NCBI GenBank assembly: GCA_023231105.1
Contig: JALNWB010000133.1
Location: 1 to 11,490, forward strand
Source of the DNA: Ignavibacteriaceae bacterium
Lineage (GTDB): Bacteria > Bacteroidota > Ignavibacteria > Ignavibacteriales > Ignavibacteriaceae
DNA length: 11,490 bases
Reading direction: 5' to 3'
The position numbers and the translations under genes were made by a program. Below, in pieces: positions 1-8,198 of this stretch; within the stretch, counting starts at the first letter, position 1, and the number at the start of each line of letters is the position of its first letter. The notes under the pieces are model-generated. The model was given only the letters and a program-made list of their open reading frames with translations. It was not told the DNA's origin and ran no database searches.

Positions 1-156
1 CTCATCACGCCGATCATTACCAAAGAATTGAACCAACCGGCTCCACGCCCGCTAAAATCGGGACTGATAACGATCAAAGCCGAATCGGAATTTGGATTTA
101 AACCGCATAGTATTGAAGAATCATTTGAAAAAATGAAAAGGGAATTAAACTTATGA
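1..156 (+). CDS. Partial 3' end of probable dTDP-4-dehydrorhamnose reductase (RmlD-like)
   Basis: Frame 1 is open from the window edge to a TGA at 154-156 and gives the last 51 residues of a protein whose start lies outside. The tail has a PAPRPLKSGL segment (about residues 18-27 of the fragment), a short stretch ending in FGFKP, and a helical end with SIEESFEKMKREL. This is the pattern seen at the C-terminus of RmlD-type sugar-nucleotide reductases (NAD(P)-dependent SDR family, last step of dTDP-L-rhamnose synthesis), where an RP-x-NS-like motif precedes a K-x-x-x-x-FG segment and a final helix. The Rossmann core and YxxxK active site are not in view, so the call rests on the tail only; another extended-SDR epimerase or reductase is possible. 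Its stop overlaps the next start (ATGA), implying cotranscription and translational coupling with the amylase gene. Confidence 0.55.
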   Translation, partial: LITPIITKELNQPAPRPLKSGLITIKAESEFGFKPHSIEESFEKMKRELNL

Positions 157-1967
157 AACAGAAATTCGTGATTACTTATCTTCTTTCTCTCTCTTTACTT
201 TTTGTCGCTTCAACAAAAAATACTTTTGCGCAAAAAAAATTCCCGAACTGGGCAAAAGGAATTGTCTGGTACCAAATTTTTCCCGAAAGATTTGCCAATG
301 GCGATACATTGAATGACCCAACCGAGGAAGAAGTATTTGTCAATCAAAAAAAAATTCCGAAAGGATGGCAAATTACCAAATGGACTTCCAATTGGTTTGA
401 ACAATCTAGTTGGGAAAAGAAACTCGGAGATCATTTTAAGAATCATTTAACTTCGCGAAGATACGGCGGTGATATCCAGGGGATCATCAATAAATTGGAT
501 TATTTAAAAGAACTTGGCATTGGAGCAATTTATCTTAATCCTATGTTTGAAGCAGTATCCATGCATAAATACGATGGTTCTTCCTACCATCATATTGATC
601 ATACCTTTGGCGCCGATCCGGTGGGTGATAAAAAGTTAATGGCATCCGAAACTCCTGATGATCCTGCAACATGGAAATTAACTTCTGCTGATAAATTGTT
701 TTTTCAACTTATAAAAGAAGTTCATGCGCGCGGAATGCGGATCGTTATTGACGGAGTTTTTAATCACACCGGCGAACAATTTTGGGCGTTTCAGGATGTT
801 GTAAAAAAACAAGAGCATTCTAAATATAAAGATTGGTATAAGATCAAAAGTTTTGATGATCCGAAAACAGAGAAGAATGAGTTTGATTATAAAGGTTGGT
901 GGGGAACAAAATCACTTCCTGAATTTAATAGATCGGAAACAGATTTATATCTGGCAGTAAAAAAATATATTTTCGATGCGACAAAAAAATGGATGGATCC
1001 GAACAGTGACGGAAATCCCGAAGACGGAATTGACGGCTGGCGGCTTGATGTTGCTAATGAAGTCCCGATTGGTTTTTGGCGTGACTGGAATACACTCGTC
1101 AAGTCACTTAATCCACAAGCGATAATTCTTGGCGAGCTTTGGCAGATATCGAAAGAATATATTTCCGAGAACGGAGTTTTTGATGCTCTGATGAATTACA
1201 ATTTTGCTTACGCTGTCTGCGATCTTTTTATTAATAAGGAAAAGAGAATTCCGGTTTCAGAGTTCATTCAAAAACTTCAAGAAATTGATAAAGCTTATCC
1301 GGTAGAAAATTTATTTCTACTTCAGAATTTGATGGATTCGCATGACGTTGACAGACTTGCTTCGATGATTGTTAATCCCGACCGACAATATGACCGCGAT
1401 AATAACTCGCAAAATCCGAAATACAGCCCGCGTAAACCAAACGCCGACGAATACGAATTACAAAAACTTGTCGCTGCATTCCAACTTACATACCGTGGTG
1501 CCCCGATGATTTACTACGGTGATGAAGTTGGTATGTGGGGCGCGGATGACCCGCACGACCGCAAACCGATGGTGTGGAGTGAATTGAAATACGATGATGA
1601 AGTGATAGATTCTTCTATCGGATTTCAACCCGGAATTGGAAAATATAAAGTTGAAGTAAATAATAATTTGTTGGATTTCTACAAAAAGATGACAAAGGTT
1701 CATAACGAATCAAAAGCGCTGCGGCTCGGAGACGTAAATTTTGTTTTGCAGAACGACGAGAAAAATATTTTTGCATTCACGCGCACGTATGAAAATGAAA
1801 AGCTGTTGATCCTTTTTAATCTAAATGAAAAAGAGCAAAAATTTTCTTTTGACATCAAAGCGGTTCAAATAGTTGATCTTCTTTCGAACGAAAAAATTGA
1901 GACAAGCAACAATCCCTTTTCAATTGTCCTTCCTGGAAAATCTTTTTCAATATATGTTCTTCAATAA
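153..1967 (+). CDS. Secreted GH13 alpha-amylase family hydrolase (neopullulanase/cyclomaltodextrinase-like)
   Basis: The 604-residue product hydrolyses alpha-glucosidic bonds in starch- or maltodextrin-like substrates, as judged from the family. A signal peptide covers residues 1-26 (KxK start, hydrophobic core, cleavage after TFA; no lipobox), so it should be periplasmic or secreted. The catalytic barrel begins at GIVWYQIFPERFANG (36-50). All four GH13 regions are intact: region I DGVFNHTG (200-207), region II GWRLDVANE with nucleophile D299, region III GELW with acid/base E328, and region IV MDSHDVDR with H397 and D398. The last ~90 residues look like the usual C-terminal beta domain. No N-terminal CBM34-type domain precedes the barrel, unlike classical neopullulanases. 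The start overlaps the upstream stop by ATGA, and AGGGA lies about ten bases before it. Exact specificity (amylase, pullulanase, cyclodextrinase) cannot be read from the sequence. Confidence 0.93.
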   Translation: MKQKFVITYLLSLSLLFVASTKNTFAQKKFPNWAKGIVWYQIFPERFANGDTLNDPTEEEVFVNQKKIPKGWQITKWTSNWFEQSSWEKKLGDHFKNHLTSRRYGGDIQGIINKLDYLKELGIGAIYLNPMFEAVSMHKYDGSSYHHIDHTFGADPVGDKKLMASETPDDPATWKLTSADKLFFQLIKEVHARGMRIVIDGVFNHTGEQFWAFQDVVKKQEHSKYKDWYKIKSFDDPKTEKNEFDYKGWWGTKSLPEFNRSETDLYLAVKKYIFDATKKWMDPNSDGNPEDGIDGWRLDVANEVPIGFWRDWNTLVKSLNPQAIILGELWQISKEYISENGVFDALMNYNFAYAVCDLFINKEKRIPVSEFIQKLQEIDKAYPVENLFLLQNLMDSHDVDRLASMIVNPDRQYDRDNNSQNPKYSPRKPNADEYELQKLVAAFQLTYRGAPMIYYGDEVGMWGADDPHDRKPMVWSELKYDDEVIDSSIGFQPGIGKYKVEVNNNLLDFYKKMTKVHNESKALRLGDVNFVLQNDEKNIFAFTRTYENEKLLILFNLNEKEQKFSFDIKAVQIVDLLSNEKIETSNNPFSIVLPGKSFSIYVLQ

Positions 1968-2023
1968 AAACCGAGAAAAGGCGTTTAATAATTTTTTCAA
2001 TCAACTATTTTAACCGGTAACCA

Positions 2024-2051
2024 TTGTATTACAACCTTTATCAAATAAAAT
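2024..2051 (+). promoter_or_regulatory. Possible sigma70-like promoter for the DUF5916 gene
   Basis: The 152-bp gap before the next gene contains TTGTAT (2024-2029), 16 bases, then TAAAAT (2046-2051). The -10 matches TATAAT at five of six bases; the -35 matches TTGACA at only three. The region is AT-rich, so a chance match is likely. The gap itself is long enough for a separate promoter. Confidence 0.22.
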
Positions 2052-2119
2052 AGTCTAAACAATAAGTAACAAATTAATTTGTGTTCAAAAATATTTCTTA
2101 AAGAATTTTTCGGATTGAT

Positions 2120-4780
2120 ATGAAAAAAACGTTTACAATTGTTTTTCTTTTCGGTTATTTTTTCATAGCGTTTGCGGGTAAGGTTGATACACTATCTCAA
2201 TCAATAAAAGTCAAAGCAATAAAATTAACTTCAAAACTTTCCATTGATGGCAAACTGACAGAAGGAGCGTATCAATTTCCGGCTTCTGTTAACAGATTTA
2301 TTCAGAAAAATCCGAGCGAAGGTCAGCCTGCATCAGAGAAAACCGATGTGTGGGTTTTTTATGATGATGATGCAATTTATTTTTGCGCAAAAATGTACGA
2401 TGCTCATCCCGATTCAATTATAAGTTTATTGGGAAGAAGAGATAACATTCCCAGTTCGGATTTATTTAGCGTAGGTATTGATCCATATTATGATAAACAA
2501 ACCGGATATTTTTTTGAGATTAATCCATTAGGAGCTATTTCTGACGGTACGATGTATAACGATAGCTGGAGTGACAATTCTTGGAACGGTATTTGGGATT
2601 ACGCCGCTTCAATTGATAATGACGGTTGGAGCGCTGAAATGAAAATTCCTTTTTCTCAGCTTCGTTTTAACGCTTCAGATTCAATGAAATGGGGGATCAA
2701 TTTTATTAGACAAATTGAAAGAAGAAAAGAAGAATCTTATACAATTATGGTTCCTAAAAAGGAGAGCGGATTCGTTTCTCACTTTGCCGATCTTGACGGA
2801 CTGGAAGGAATTAAAAATAAACCCCGCATTGAAGTGCTTCCCTACATTGTGCAAAAAGCCCAATCCCTTGTACACGATCCCAACGATCCGTTTTATAAAA
2901 ACAACAAATATAAAACAACTATCGGCGGTGATGTTAAAATCGGTTTGGGCAGCAACCTTTCGCTTGATGCAACCATCAATCCCGATTTTGGTCAAGTTGA
3001 AGTTGATCCTGCGGTTGTAAATCTTTCTGCGTTTGAAACATATTTTGAAGAAAAAAGACCCTTCTTTATTGAAGGAAATAATCTCCTCAATTTTGGTAAG
3101 GGCGGAGTAAACAATAATTGGAGTTTCAATTTCAGTTCTCCGAGTTTTGTTTATTCAAGAAGGATTGGACGCTCGCCGCAGTATTATCCCGATGCAAATG
3201 GCTACATTGATCAACCGAATGAAACGCGAATTCTCGGCGCGGCAAAAATTACCGGTAAACCGGCTGCCAATTTTTCTCTTTACGGATTAACCGCAATTAC
3301 TCAACGGATGTCTGCCCAAATTAATGATAACGGAAAAACTTCTCAACAGGAAGTTGAACCGTTTACAAGTTATTCCGCACTGCGTGGATTGAAAGAATTT
3401 AACAGCGGAAATCAAGGACTTGGTTTTATTTTCACTTCTGCTAACCGCGATTTGTCCGATAAGAATCTGGCATCAGTTCTTCCGAAAAATAGTTTTGTTG
3501 GCGGAATAGACGGCTGGACTTATTTAGATGAAGATAAAACATATGCAATTAACGGTTACTTAAGCGGGTCCTATGTTAATGGCTCAAAAGATGCGCTTAT
3601 CAAATTACAAGAGATGCCGTACCGTTATTTTCAGAGACCGGACGCAACCTACGCAACGCTTGACAGCAGCAGAACTTCTCTTGCCGGGTCGATGGGAAGA
3701 TTTATGCTGAACAAACAAAAAGGAAATTTTTATTTGAACACGGCAGTTGGTTTTATTACTCCCGGTTTTGAATGTAACGATTTCGGTTTTCAATGGAAGA
3801 CAAATGCTCTTAACGGTCATACGGTGCTTGGTTACCGCTGGTATGAATCCGATGGCGTTTTCCGCTCGAAAGGAATTTACACTTTTGCTTTTGCAAATTA
3901 TAACTTTGAAGGAAAACGGGATGGAGAAGGGTACGGCAGTTTTATAAATCTTGAACTTGAAAATTATTATGGATTTCAACTTCAAGCTTTTTATTTCCCG
4001 GAAACTTTTTATGCCGGCTTAACGCGCGGAGGACCAAGTTCAATTTCTCCAGCGGGACATTCGTTCTATTTTTACGGTTATACAGATAGTCGGAAGGCAG
4101 TTACCGGCTCGTATAATATAAGTTATTCCGGAGATGAAATCGGCGGGAAAAATTATAGCGTGGGAACTTCTATTGAAGTAAAAGTCGGTTCTAATCTTTC
4201 ATTTTCGTTTGGACCGAATGTTTCATATTATTTAGAAAAAATGCAGTGGGTTACTAAAATTGAAGACCAAAGTTATTCTTCAACCTTCGGTAATCGATAT
4301 ATCTTTGCAGAATTAACGCAAAAAACTGTTTCGGGTGATATTCGCGTTAACTGGACTTTCACACCCGTTTTAAGTTTGCAGCTCTTTGTTCAGCCTTTAT
4401 TTTCAACGGGAAAGTATGATGCGTTTAAACAATTGCGTAAAGCGGGAACAAAAGATTTTGAAATCTTTGGAAGAGACGGCTCAACAATAAATTATCTTTC
4501 TGCTGATGACCAATATGAAATAACTCCATCAGGTTCTGTCACTCCATTTTATGTTAGTAATCCAAACTTCAATTACAAATCGTTTAAAGCGAATATGGTT
4601 TTGCGGTGGGAATTTAATCCCGGATCTACTTTGTATTTTGTGTGGACTCACGACAAGCAGGATTTTCGGAATCCCGGCGTTCTTCAACTAAACAAAGATT
4701 TTTCTTCTTTAATGGATGCGCCGCCCAACAATATCTTTCTCGTAAAAGTAAGTTATTGGTTTGATGCGGCGAAGTGGTGA
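2120..4780 (+). CDS. DUF5916 outer-membrane protein with N-terminal CBM9-like domain
   Basis: The 886-residue product has a signal peptide (residues 1-19, ending FIAFA). Residues about 32-225 resemble a family 9 carbohydrate-binding (DOMON-like) sandwich: an IDGKLTEGAY segment near the start, then a DxWSAEMKIPFSQLRF strand (168-183) and an IRQIERRKEES stretch. From about 235 onward the DUF5916 region follows, with its hallmark NPDFGQVEVDPAVVNLSAF (288-306) and the EKRPFFIEG segment (311-319). The remaining part is rich in alternating aromatic strands, and the protein ends in an amphipathic strand with a terminal Trp, as expected for a beta-barrel inserted by the BAM machinery. Biochemical function of DUF5916 is not established. 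Its place next to a secreted amylase suggests a role with surface glycans, but that is inference. Confidence 0.85.
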   Translation: MKKTFTIVFLFGYFFIAFAGKVDTLSQSIKVKAIKLTSKLSIDGKLTEGAYQFPASVNRFIQKNPSEGQPASEKTDVWVFYDDDAIYFCAKMYDAHPDSIISLLGRRDNIPSSDLFSVGIDPYYDKQTGYFFEINPLGAISDGTMYNDSWSDNSWNGIWDYAASIDNDGWSAEMKIPFSQLRFNASDSMKWGINFIRQIERRKEESYTIMVPKKESGFVSHFADLDGLEGIKNKPRIEVLPYIVQKAQSLVHDPNDPFYKNNKYKTTIGGDVKIGLGSNLSLDATINPDFGQVEVDPAVVNLSAFETYFEEKRPFFIEGNNLLNFGKGGVNNNWSFNFSSPSFVYSRRIGRSPQYYPDANGYIDQPNETRILGAAKITGKPAANFSLYGLTAITQRMSAQINDNGKTSQQEVEPFTSYSALRGLKEFNSGNQGLGFIFTSANRDLSDKNLASVLPKNSFVGGIDGWTYLDEDKTYAINGYLSGSYVNGSKDALIKLQEMPYRYFQRPDATYATLDSSRTSLAGSMGRFMLNKQKGNFYLNTAVGFITPGFECNDFGFQWKTNALNGHTVLGYRWYESDGVFRSKGIYTFAFANYNFEGKRDGEGYGSFINLELENYYGFQLQAFYFPETFYAGLTRGGPSSISPAGHSFYFYGYTDSRKAVTGSYNISYSGDEIGGKNYSVGTSIEVKVGSNLSFSFGPNVSYYLEKMQWVTKIEDQSYSSTFGNRYIFAELTQKTVSGDIRVNWTFTPVLSLQLFVQPLFSTGKYDAFKQLRKAGTKDFEIFGRDGSTINYLSADDQYEITPSGSVTPFYVSNPNFNYKSFKANMVLRWEFNPGSTLYFVWTHDKQDFRNPGVLQLNKDFSSLMDAPPNNIFLVKVSYWFDAAKW

Positions 4781-4826
4781 GCAATAACTTTCCACGAAGC
4801 AAGGAACATCGAACAAAATGAACTTT

Positions 4827-4855
4827 ATAATTTTTAAGTAATAAGTAAAAATTAT
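4827..4855. terminator. AT-only inverted repeat between convergent genes, possible bidirectional terminator
   Basis: ATAATTTTTA (4827-4836) and TAAAAATTAT (4846-4855) are perfect 10-bp inverted repeats around a 9-base loop. They lie in the 98-bp gap between two genes that end facing each other (stops at 4780 and 4879). A stem with no GC pairs is weak, so termination is inferred from position and symmetry. Confidence 0.35.
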
Positions 4856-4878
4856 TTCGCGTTTCAATTAGCAAAAGT

Positions 4879-5580
4879 TCAAGTTTGATTGGCAATTAAA
4901 TAAATCCCACCAAGTATTACCAAAACTCCACAAACTCTTTTTATCCAGAGGATCGTTTTGGACTCTTCACTCCAATTCAAATACTTCTGAACTTTTCCGG
5001 TCAGTGTTCCAGCACCAACAATTACTGCGCAATGCCCGATGCCAAATGCAAATAGAAATAGCATTGCAAGCAGATAATTTGTCTGCGCAGTTTGGAATAC
5101 GATTCCAAGCACCGGCGCCATATAAGCAAACGTGCAAGGACCTAAGGCTAAACCGAAAAGCAAACCAAGTATTAGCGCAGCTAATAATCCTTTTACATTT
5201 GTCTGTCTTAGACCAAAACTATTCCAATTCAATTTTATAATATCAAGAAGATAGAGACCCACAAGAAAAAAGATTCCGGCAACCAAATAATTTCCGATAC
5301 TTCCAATATCACCCATTAATCTACCAAGAGATGCGGTAACAATTCCGATCAGTGCAATTGTAATTAATATTCCTAAAGAAAAGACAAGTGAAATGTAAAA
5401 AGTTCTTTTCAATGAAATTTTTCCTTGCGAACTGATAAATCCAACTACGAGTGGTATGCTTGAGAGGTGACATGGCGAAAGAAGTATTGATAAAACTCCC
5501 CATGCAAAAGAAGCGAGCACAGCAAGCCACACAGCGCCGTTCATAGCGTTATAGAGAAAGTTGAAAATGCCCTCAACCAT
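4879..5580 (-). CDS. CcdA/DsbD-type transmembrane thiol electron carrier
   Basis: The 233-residue membrane protein should carry reducing equivalents from cytoplasmic thioredoxin across the inner membrane. It has about six hydrophobic segments and the two conserved proline-cysteine motifs of the family: SPCHLSSIPLV with C37, and GPCTFAYMAPVLG with C149. In CcdA and the DsbD membrane domain these two cysteines form the shuttling disulfide. Extra cysteines are C184 and C217. The length fits stand-alone CcdA, without the soluble domains of DsbD. It is the last gene of the operon and starts one base after the stop of a secreted thioredoxin, its most obvious redox partner. Cytochrome c maturation is the classical role, but no heme or cytochrome gene is present here, so service to the arsenic genes or their metal carriers is inferred. 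Confidence 0.88.
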   Translation of the reverse strand: MVEGIFNFLYNAMNGAVWLAVLASFAWGVLSILLSPCHLSSIPLVVGFISSQGKISLKRTFYISLVFSLGILITIALIGIVTASLGRLMGDIGSIGNYLVAGIFFLVGLYLLDIIKLNWNSFGLRQTNVKGLLAALILGLLFGLALGPCTFAYMAPVLGIVFQTAQTNYLLAMLFLFAFGIGHCAVIVGAGTLTGKVQKYLNWSEESKTILWIKRVCGVLVILGGIYLIANQT

Positions 5581-5581
5581 A

Positions 5582-5956
5582 TTAATTCTTCTTCCTAATC
5601 GGTTTTATTCCTTTGGATAGAAGTAGCTTATCTATTTCCTTCTCAGGGTAAAATCCTTCGTGACGAAAAAACTCTTTTCCTTTTTCATCAAGAAAAACTT
5701 GAGTTGGGATTAGTTTGATACCATATCTTTTAGCATAAGGTTTTTGTTCCGGTGTCCATACATCATAAAAAACAACTTTTACTTGTTCGCCATAATTTTT
5801 CTCAATGGCTTTCATAACCGGCTGCATTTGCTTGCACGGAATGCATTTTACCGAACCAAGTTCAATAAATGTAACCTTGGGTTTTGATTGCCCAGATGTC
5901 AGTCCAACGATAAAAAAGAGATTGATAAAGAAGAGGAAAGTTACTAATTGTTTCAT
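5582..5956 (-). CDS. Secreted thioredoxin-fold protein (CIPC active site)
   Basis: The 124-residue protein starts with a hydrophobic segment (about residues 4-22, ending TSGQ) that is either a cleaved signal peptide or a membrane anchor, placing the domain in the periplasm. The thioredoxin domain follows directly: FIELGSVKCIPCKQMQP with C38 and C41, a VVFYDVW strand, and a cis-proline at LIPTQ (P84), then a FLDEKGKEFFRHEG hairpin. All elements of a working thiol-disulfide oxidoreductase are present. A reductase role is more likely than an oxidase role, because the CcdA-type carrier starts one base after its stop and can keep it reduced. Upstream, a TM0996-like protein ends one base before its ATG, so the three are tightly coupled. 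The natural substrate is unknown. Confidence 0.88.
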   Translation of the reverse strand: MKQLVTFLFFINLFFIVGLTSGQSKPKVTFIELGSVKCIPCKQMQPVMKAIEKNYGEQVKVVFYDVWTPEQKPYAKRYGIKLIPTQVFLDEKGKEFFRHEGFYPEKEIDKLLLSKGIKPIRKKN

Positions 5957-5957
5957 T

Positions 5958-6197
5958 TCAATTTCCGTTTAACCAATTTATAATTTGGTCATCTTTTGGA
6001 ATGATGCCATAACTTTTTATTTTTTCGTTTATCACTAAACCCGGCGTCATCATTATGCCGTAGCCAACAATTTCTTGAAGGTCGGTTACTTTTTCAACCA
6101 CCGCATCTATACTATTTGAAGCAACTAATTCTCGAACTTTTGCCTCAAGTGTTTGACATTTCTTACAACCTGTTCCGAGTATTTTTATTGAAACCAT
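5958..6197 (-). CDS. Small TM0996/MTH895-like redox-active disulfide protein
   Basis: The 79-residue cytoplasmic protein is a minimal thioredoxin fold of the thioredoxin_3 (redox-active disulfide protein 2) type. It has IKILGTGCKKCQTLE with the CxxC pair C11 and C14, a helix, the strand VVEKVTD, and the MMTPGLVIN loop with cis-proline P52. There is no signal peptide. Such proteins are commonly encoded next to UPF0718/ArsP-type permeases and CcdA in arsenic and metal loci; here a CDF gene sits between it and the permease. It could deliver electrons from cytoplasmic thioredoxin to CcdA, or act as a small metal or metalloid chaperone with its CKKC site. Both roles are inference. It ends one base before the secreted thioredoxin gene. 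Confidence 0.88.
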   Translation of the reverse strand: MVSIKILGTGCKKCQTLEAKVRELVASNSIDAVVEKVTDLQEIVGYGIMMTPGLVINEKIKSYGIIPKDDQIINWLNGN

Positions 6198-6223
6198 TTA
6201 ACTTCTCCATTATTTGTAAGTAT

Positions 6224-7123
6224 TTAGATTATTGTTTTACTTTCACACTTGTCACACTCAAACTGCAAAGTAGTATGATTGATTTCATATTTGTCGTGCA
6301 AACTTTGTTCAATCTTTCTTTGAATCTCCGAAGTTTGACTTACCGAGATGTTTTCTACTTCAATGTGCGCTTCGAAGTGTGTGTCGTTATCATTTAATTT
6401 CCATAAATGAACGTGATGAATATTTTTTACAAAAGGAATTTCTTCTACCAGATGCTTTAATTCATCTAAATCAATTCCGTCCGGCGAAGACATCATAATT
6501 ACGTCAATTGATTCCTTAACAATCTCATAAGTTTCTTTCAAAATGTATGCGGAAATCAGAATTGTTAAAAGTGGGTCTATCCAATAAATCTTAAAAATGA
6601 TTATAAATACTGCGCCGATTATTACAGCCAGACTTGAAACAGCGTCGCTTAATAAATGAAAATATGCTGCACGGATATTCAGATTATTCTCTGAACCCTT
6701 TTTAAGTAGAAGAGTTCCTACTACATTGGCAATTAATCCCAACGAAGCCACAATTAGCATCAAACTTCCCGTGATCGGAGAAGGATTGTAAAAGCGTTCA
6801 ATCGCTTCTTTAATTAAAAAGAAACTTATTATGATGAGTGTGCTTGCATTTATAATTGCAGCAAGAATCTCAGCACGTTTTAATCCAAATGTATATTTGA
6901 ATGTTCTCGGTTTTTTACTTAATCGTATTGCAATGTAAGTGATAATAATTGCAATGCCATCGCTGAAGTTGTGCAGCGCGTCGGAAATTAAAGACAAACT
7001 TCCGGAAATAAATCCGCCAATTGCTTCCGCTATTGTTATAAAAAAGTTCAGCGCGATAGTGATGAACAGATTTTTTTCCGAAGTACCGCTTTGGTTATAA
7101 TGTGAATGGTTGGATGAACTCAT
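6224..7123 (-). CDS. Cation diffusion facilitator (CDF) family efflux transporter, CzcD/ZitB-like
   Basis: The 299-residue protein should exchange cytoplasmic divalent cations, most likely Zn2+ and related metals, for protons. It has a His-containing hydrophilic N-terminus (residues 1-17), about six membrane segments up to residue 190, and a C-terminal cytoplasmic domain (about 205-299). The metal site residues are intact: HxxxD in TM2 (H51, D55, within SDALHNFSDG) and HxxxD in TM5 (H156, D160, within HLLSDAVSS). The His/Asp pattern is that of Zn/Cd transporters, not of Mn or Fe members. The C-terminal domain has the usual HVHLW (237-241) and HFEAHIEV (249-256) elements and ends with an unusual CDKC pair (C290, C293). 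It starts 11 bases after the permease stop. A divalent-cation exporter is not a standard arsenic gene, so it may broaden the operon's range. Confidence 0.93.
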   Translation of the reverse strand: MSSSNHSHYNQSGTSEKNLFITIALNFFITIAEAIGGFISGSLSLISDALHNFSDGIAIIITYIAIRLSKKPRTFKYTFGLKRAEILAAIINASTLIIISFFLIKEAIERFYNPSPITGSLMLIVASLGLIANVVGTLLLKKGSENNLNIRAAYFHLLSDAVSSLAVIIGAVFIIIFKIYWIDPLLTILISAYILKETYEIVKESIDVIMMSSPDGIDLDELKHLVEEIPFVKNIHHVHLWKLNDNDTHFEAHIEVENISVSQTSEIQRKIEQSLHDKYEINHTTLQFECDKCESKTII

Positions 7124-7134
7124 TTCTCTTCCAA

Positions 7135-8184
7135 TTAATAAATCAAATTAAAAAGATATCCGACGGCAATTATTCCAACGGCTACTATTCCTACAAAAGC
7201 AAAAATCAATTGCAACTTAAGAACTTTTTTTAGAATGATTGTTTCGGGAAGTGAGAGACCGATGACACTCATCATAAAAGCAAGAACGGTTCCAAGTGAA
7301 GCGCCTTTTTCGAGCAATGCTTGTACAATGGGAATTATTCCCGCTGCGTTGGAATACATTGGAACGCCAAGAACAACCGCAATCGGGACAGACCACCACG
7401 CACTTTTACCCATAAGACTAGCCATAAAATTTTCCGGTACGTAACCATGGATTCCTGCTCCGACTGCAATTCCGAGGATAATATAAATCCAAACTTTGCT
7501 TACAATTTCTTTTACCGCATCAAGTCCGGCAGTAATTCTTTCGGCGAACAGAGTTTTCTCTTCTGCCATTTCCATATGACCGGCTTTAATTTCATACACC
7601 CACGGCTCAACATATCTTTCTAATTTGAGAATGCCAATTATGTAGCCGGAAATCATTGCGATCAATAATCCTGTTGACATATACAAAATTGCGGTCTTCC
7701 ATCCGAACAATCCGAAAAGCAAAACAAGAGCAACTTCATTTATCATTGGCGCTGCAATCAGAAAAGAAAATGTTACACCAAGCGGAACACCGCTTTCTAC
7801 AAATCCGAGAAATAAAGGAATTGCCGAACAAGAACAGAAAGGAGTTACAATTCCCAGCAGGCTTGCCATTACATTTCCGGCAAAAAGTTTTTTACCGCCG
7901 AGCATTTTTCTTGTTCTTTCGGGCGAGAAGTAACTGCGGATTATTCCAACAACAAAAACAATCAGAACAAGAAGCAGTAAAACTTTCGGTACCTCGAAAA
8001 CAAAGAACCAAACCGCATCTGTTAAATTGGTTTTAGGTGTAAGATCAATTAAGGAAAATATTAATAGGTTAGTAATCGCCTCCAGGTTAAGATAGAGCAG
8101 AAGCCACAATCCAAAGAATAATACTATGGTTAAGATTTTCGATTTTACTTCATTCAATAATTTATTTTCTATAAACGAATTCAT
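7135..8184 (-). CDS. ArsP/YraQ-type (UPF0718) permease, candidate organoarsenical exporter
   Basis: The 349-residue integral membrane protein belongs to the UPF0718/ArsP_1 permease family. It shows the signature TPFCSCSAIPLF (114-125) with C117 and C119, then AAPMINEVALVLLF (144-157). A second half has a matching GVPMYSNAAGIIPIV segment (273-287), consistent with the internal duplication of this family. A soluble loop spans about 190-225. Characterised ArsP proteins export trivalent methylated or aromatic arsenicals; other family members have no known substrate. Co-location with arsM makes methylarsenite a reasonable candidate. The ATG at 8182-8184 is preferred over an in-frame TTG at 8206-8208, because the TTG lies inside the ACR3 gene and adds only eight residues; from the ATG the spacing to the ACR3 stop is 14 bases. 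Neither start has a clear ribosome site. Confidence 0.87.
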   Translation of the reverse strand: MNSFIENKLLNEVKSKILTIVLFFGLWLLLYLNLEAITNLLIFSLIDLTPKTNLTDAVWFFVFEVPKVLLLLVLIVFVVGIIRSYFSPERTRKMLGGKKLFAGNVMASLLGIVTPFCSCSAIPLFLGFVESGVPLGVTFSFLIAAPMINEVALVLLFGLFGWKTAILYMSTGLLIAMISGYIIGILKLERYVEPWVYEIKAGHMEMAEEKTLFAERITAGLDAVKEIVSKVWIYIILGIAVGAGIHGYVPENFMASLMGKSAWWSVPIAVVLGVPMYSNAAGIIPIVQALLEKGASLGTVLAFMMSVIGLSLPETIILKKVLKLQLIFAFVGIVAVGIIAVGYLFNLIY

Positions 8185-8198
8185 TTTTATGCCAATTA

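Noticed and set aside
2093..2103. Short palindrome TTCTT-A-AAGAA just before the DUF5916 start
   Set aside because: Five-base AT-rich arms are expected by chance in this composition. No regulator is implied.
3605..3985. 126-codon frame on the - strand inside the DUF5916 gene
   Set aside because: It is an antisense shadow of a strongly supported coding frame, with no start signal or domain.
4626..4895. 89-codon frame on the - strand across the convergent junction
   Set aside because: It overlaps the ends of both neighbouring genes and has no recognisable features. The true genes explain the region.
7656..8036. 126-codon frame on the + strand inside the permease gene
   Set aside because: It is antisense to a well-supported membrane protein and has the low-complexity composition of an antisense shadow. 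No family is recognised.
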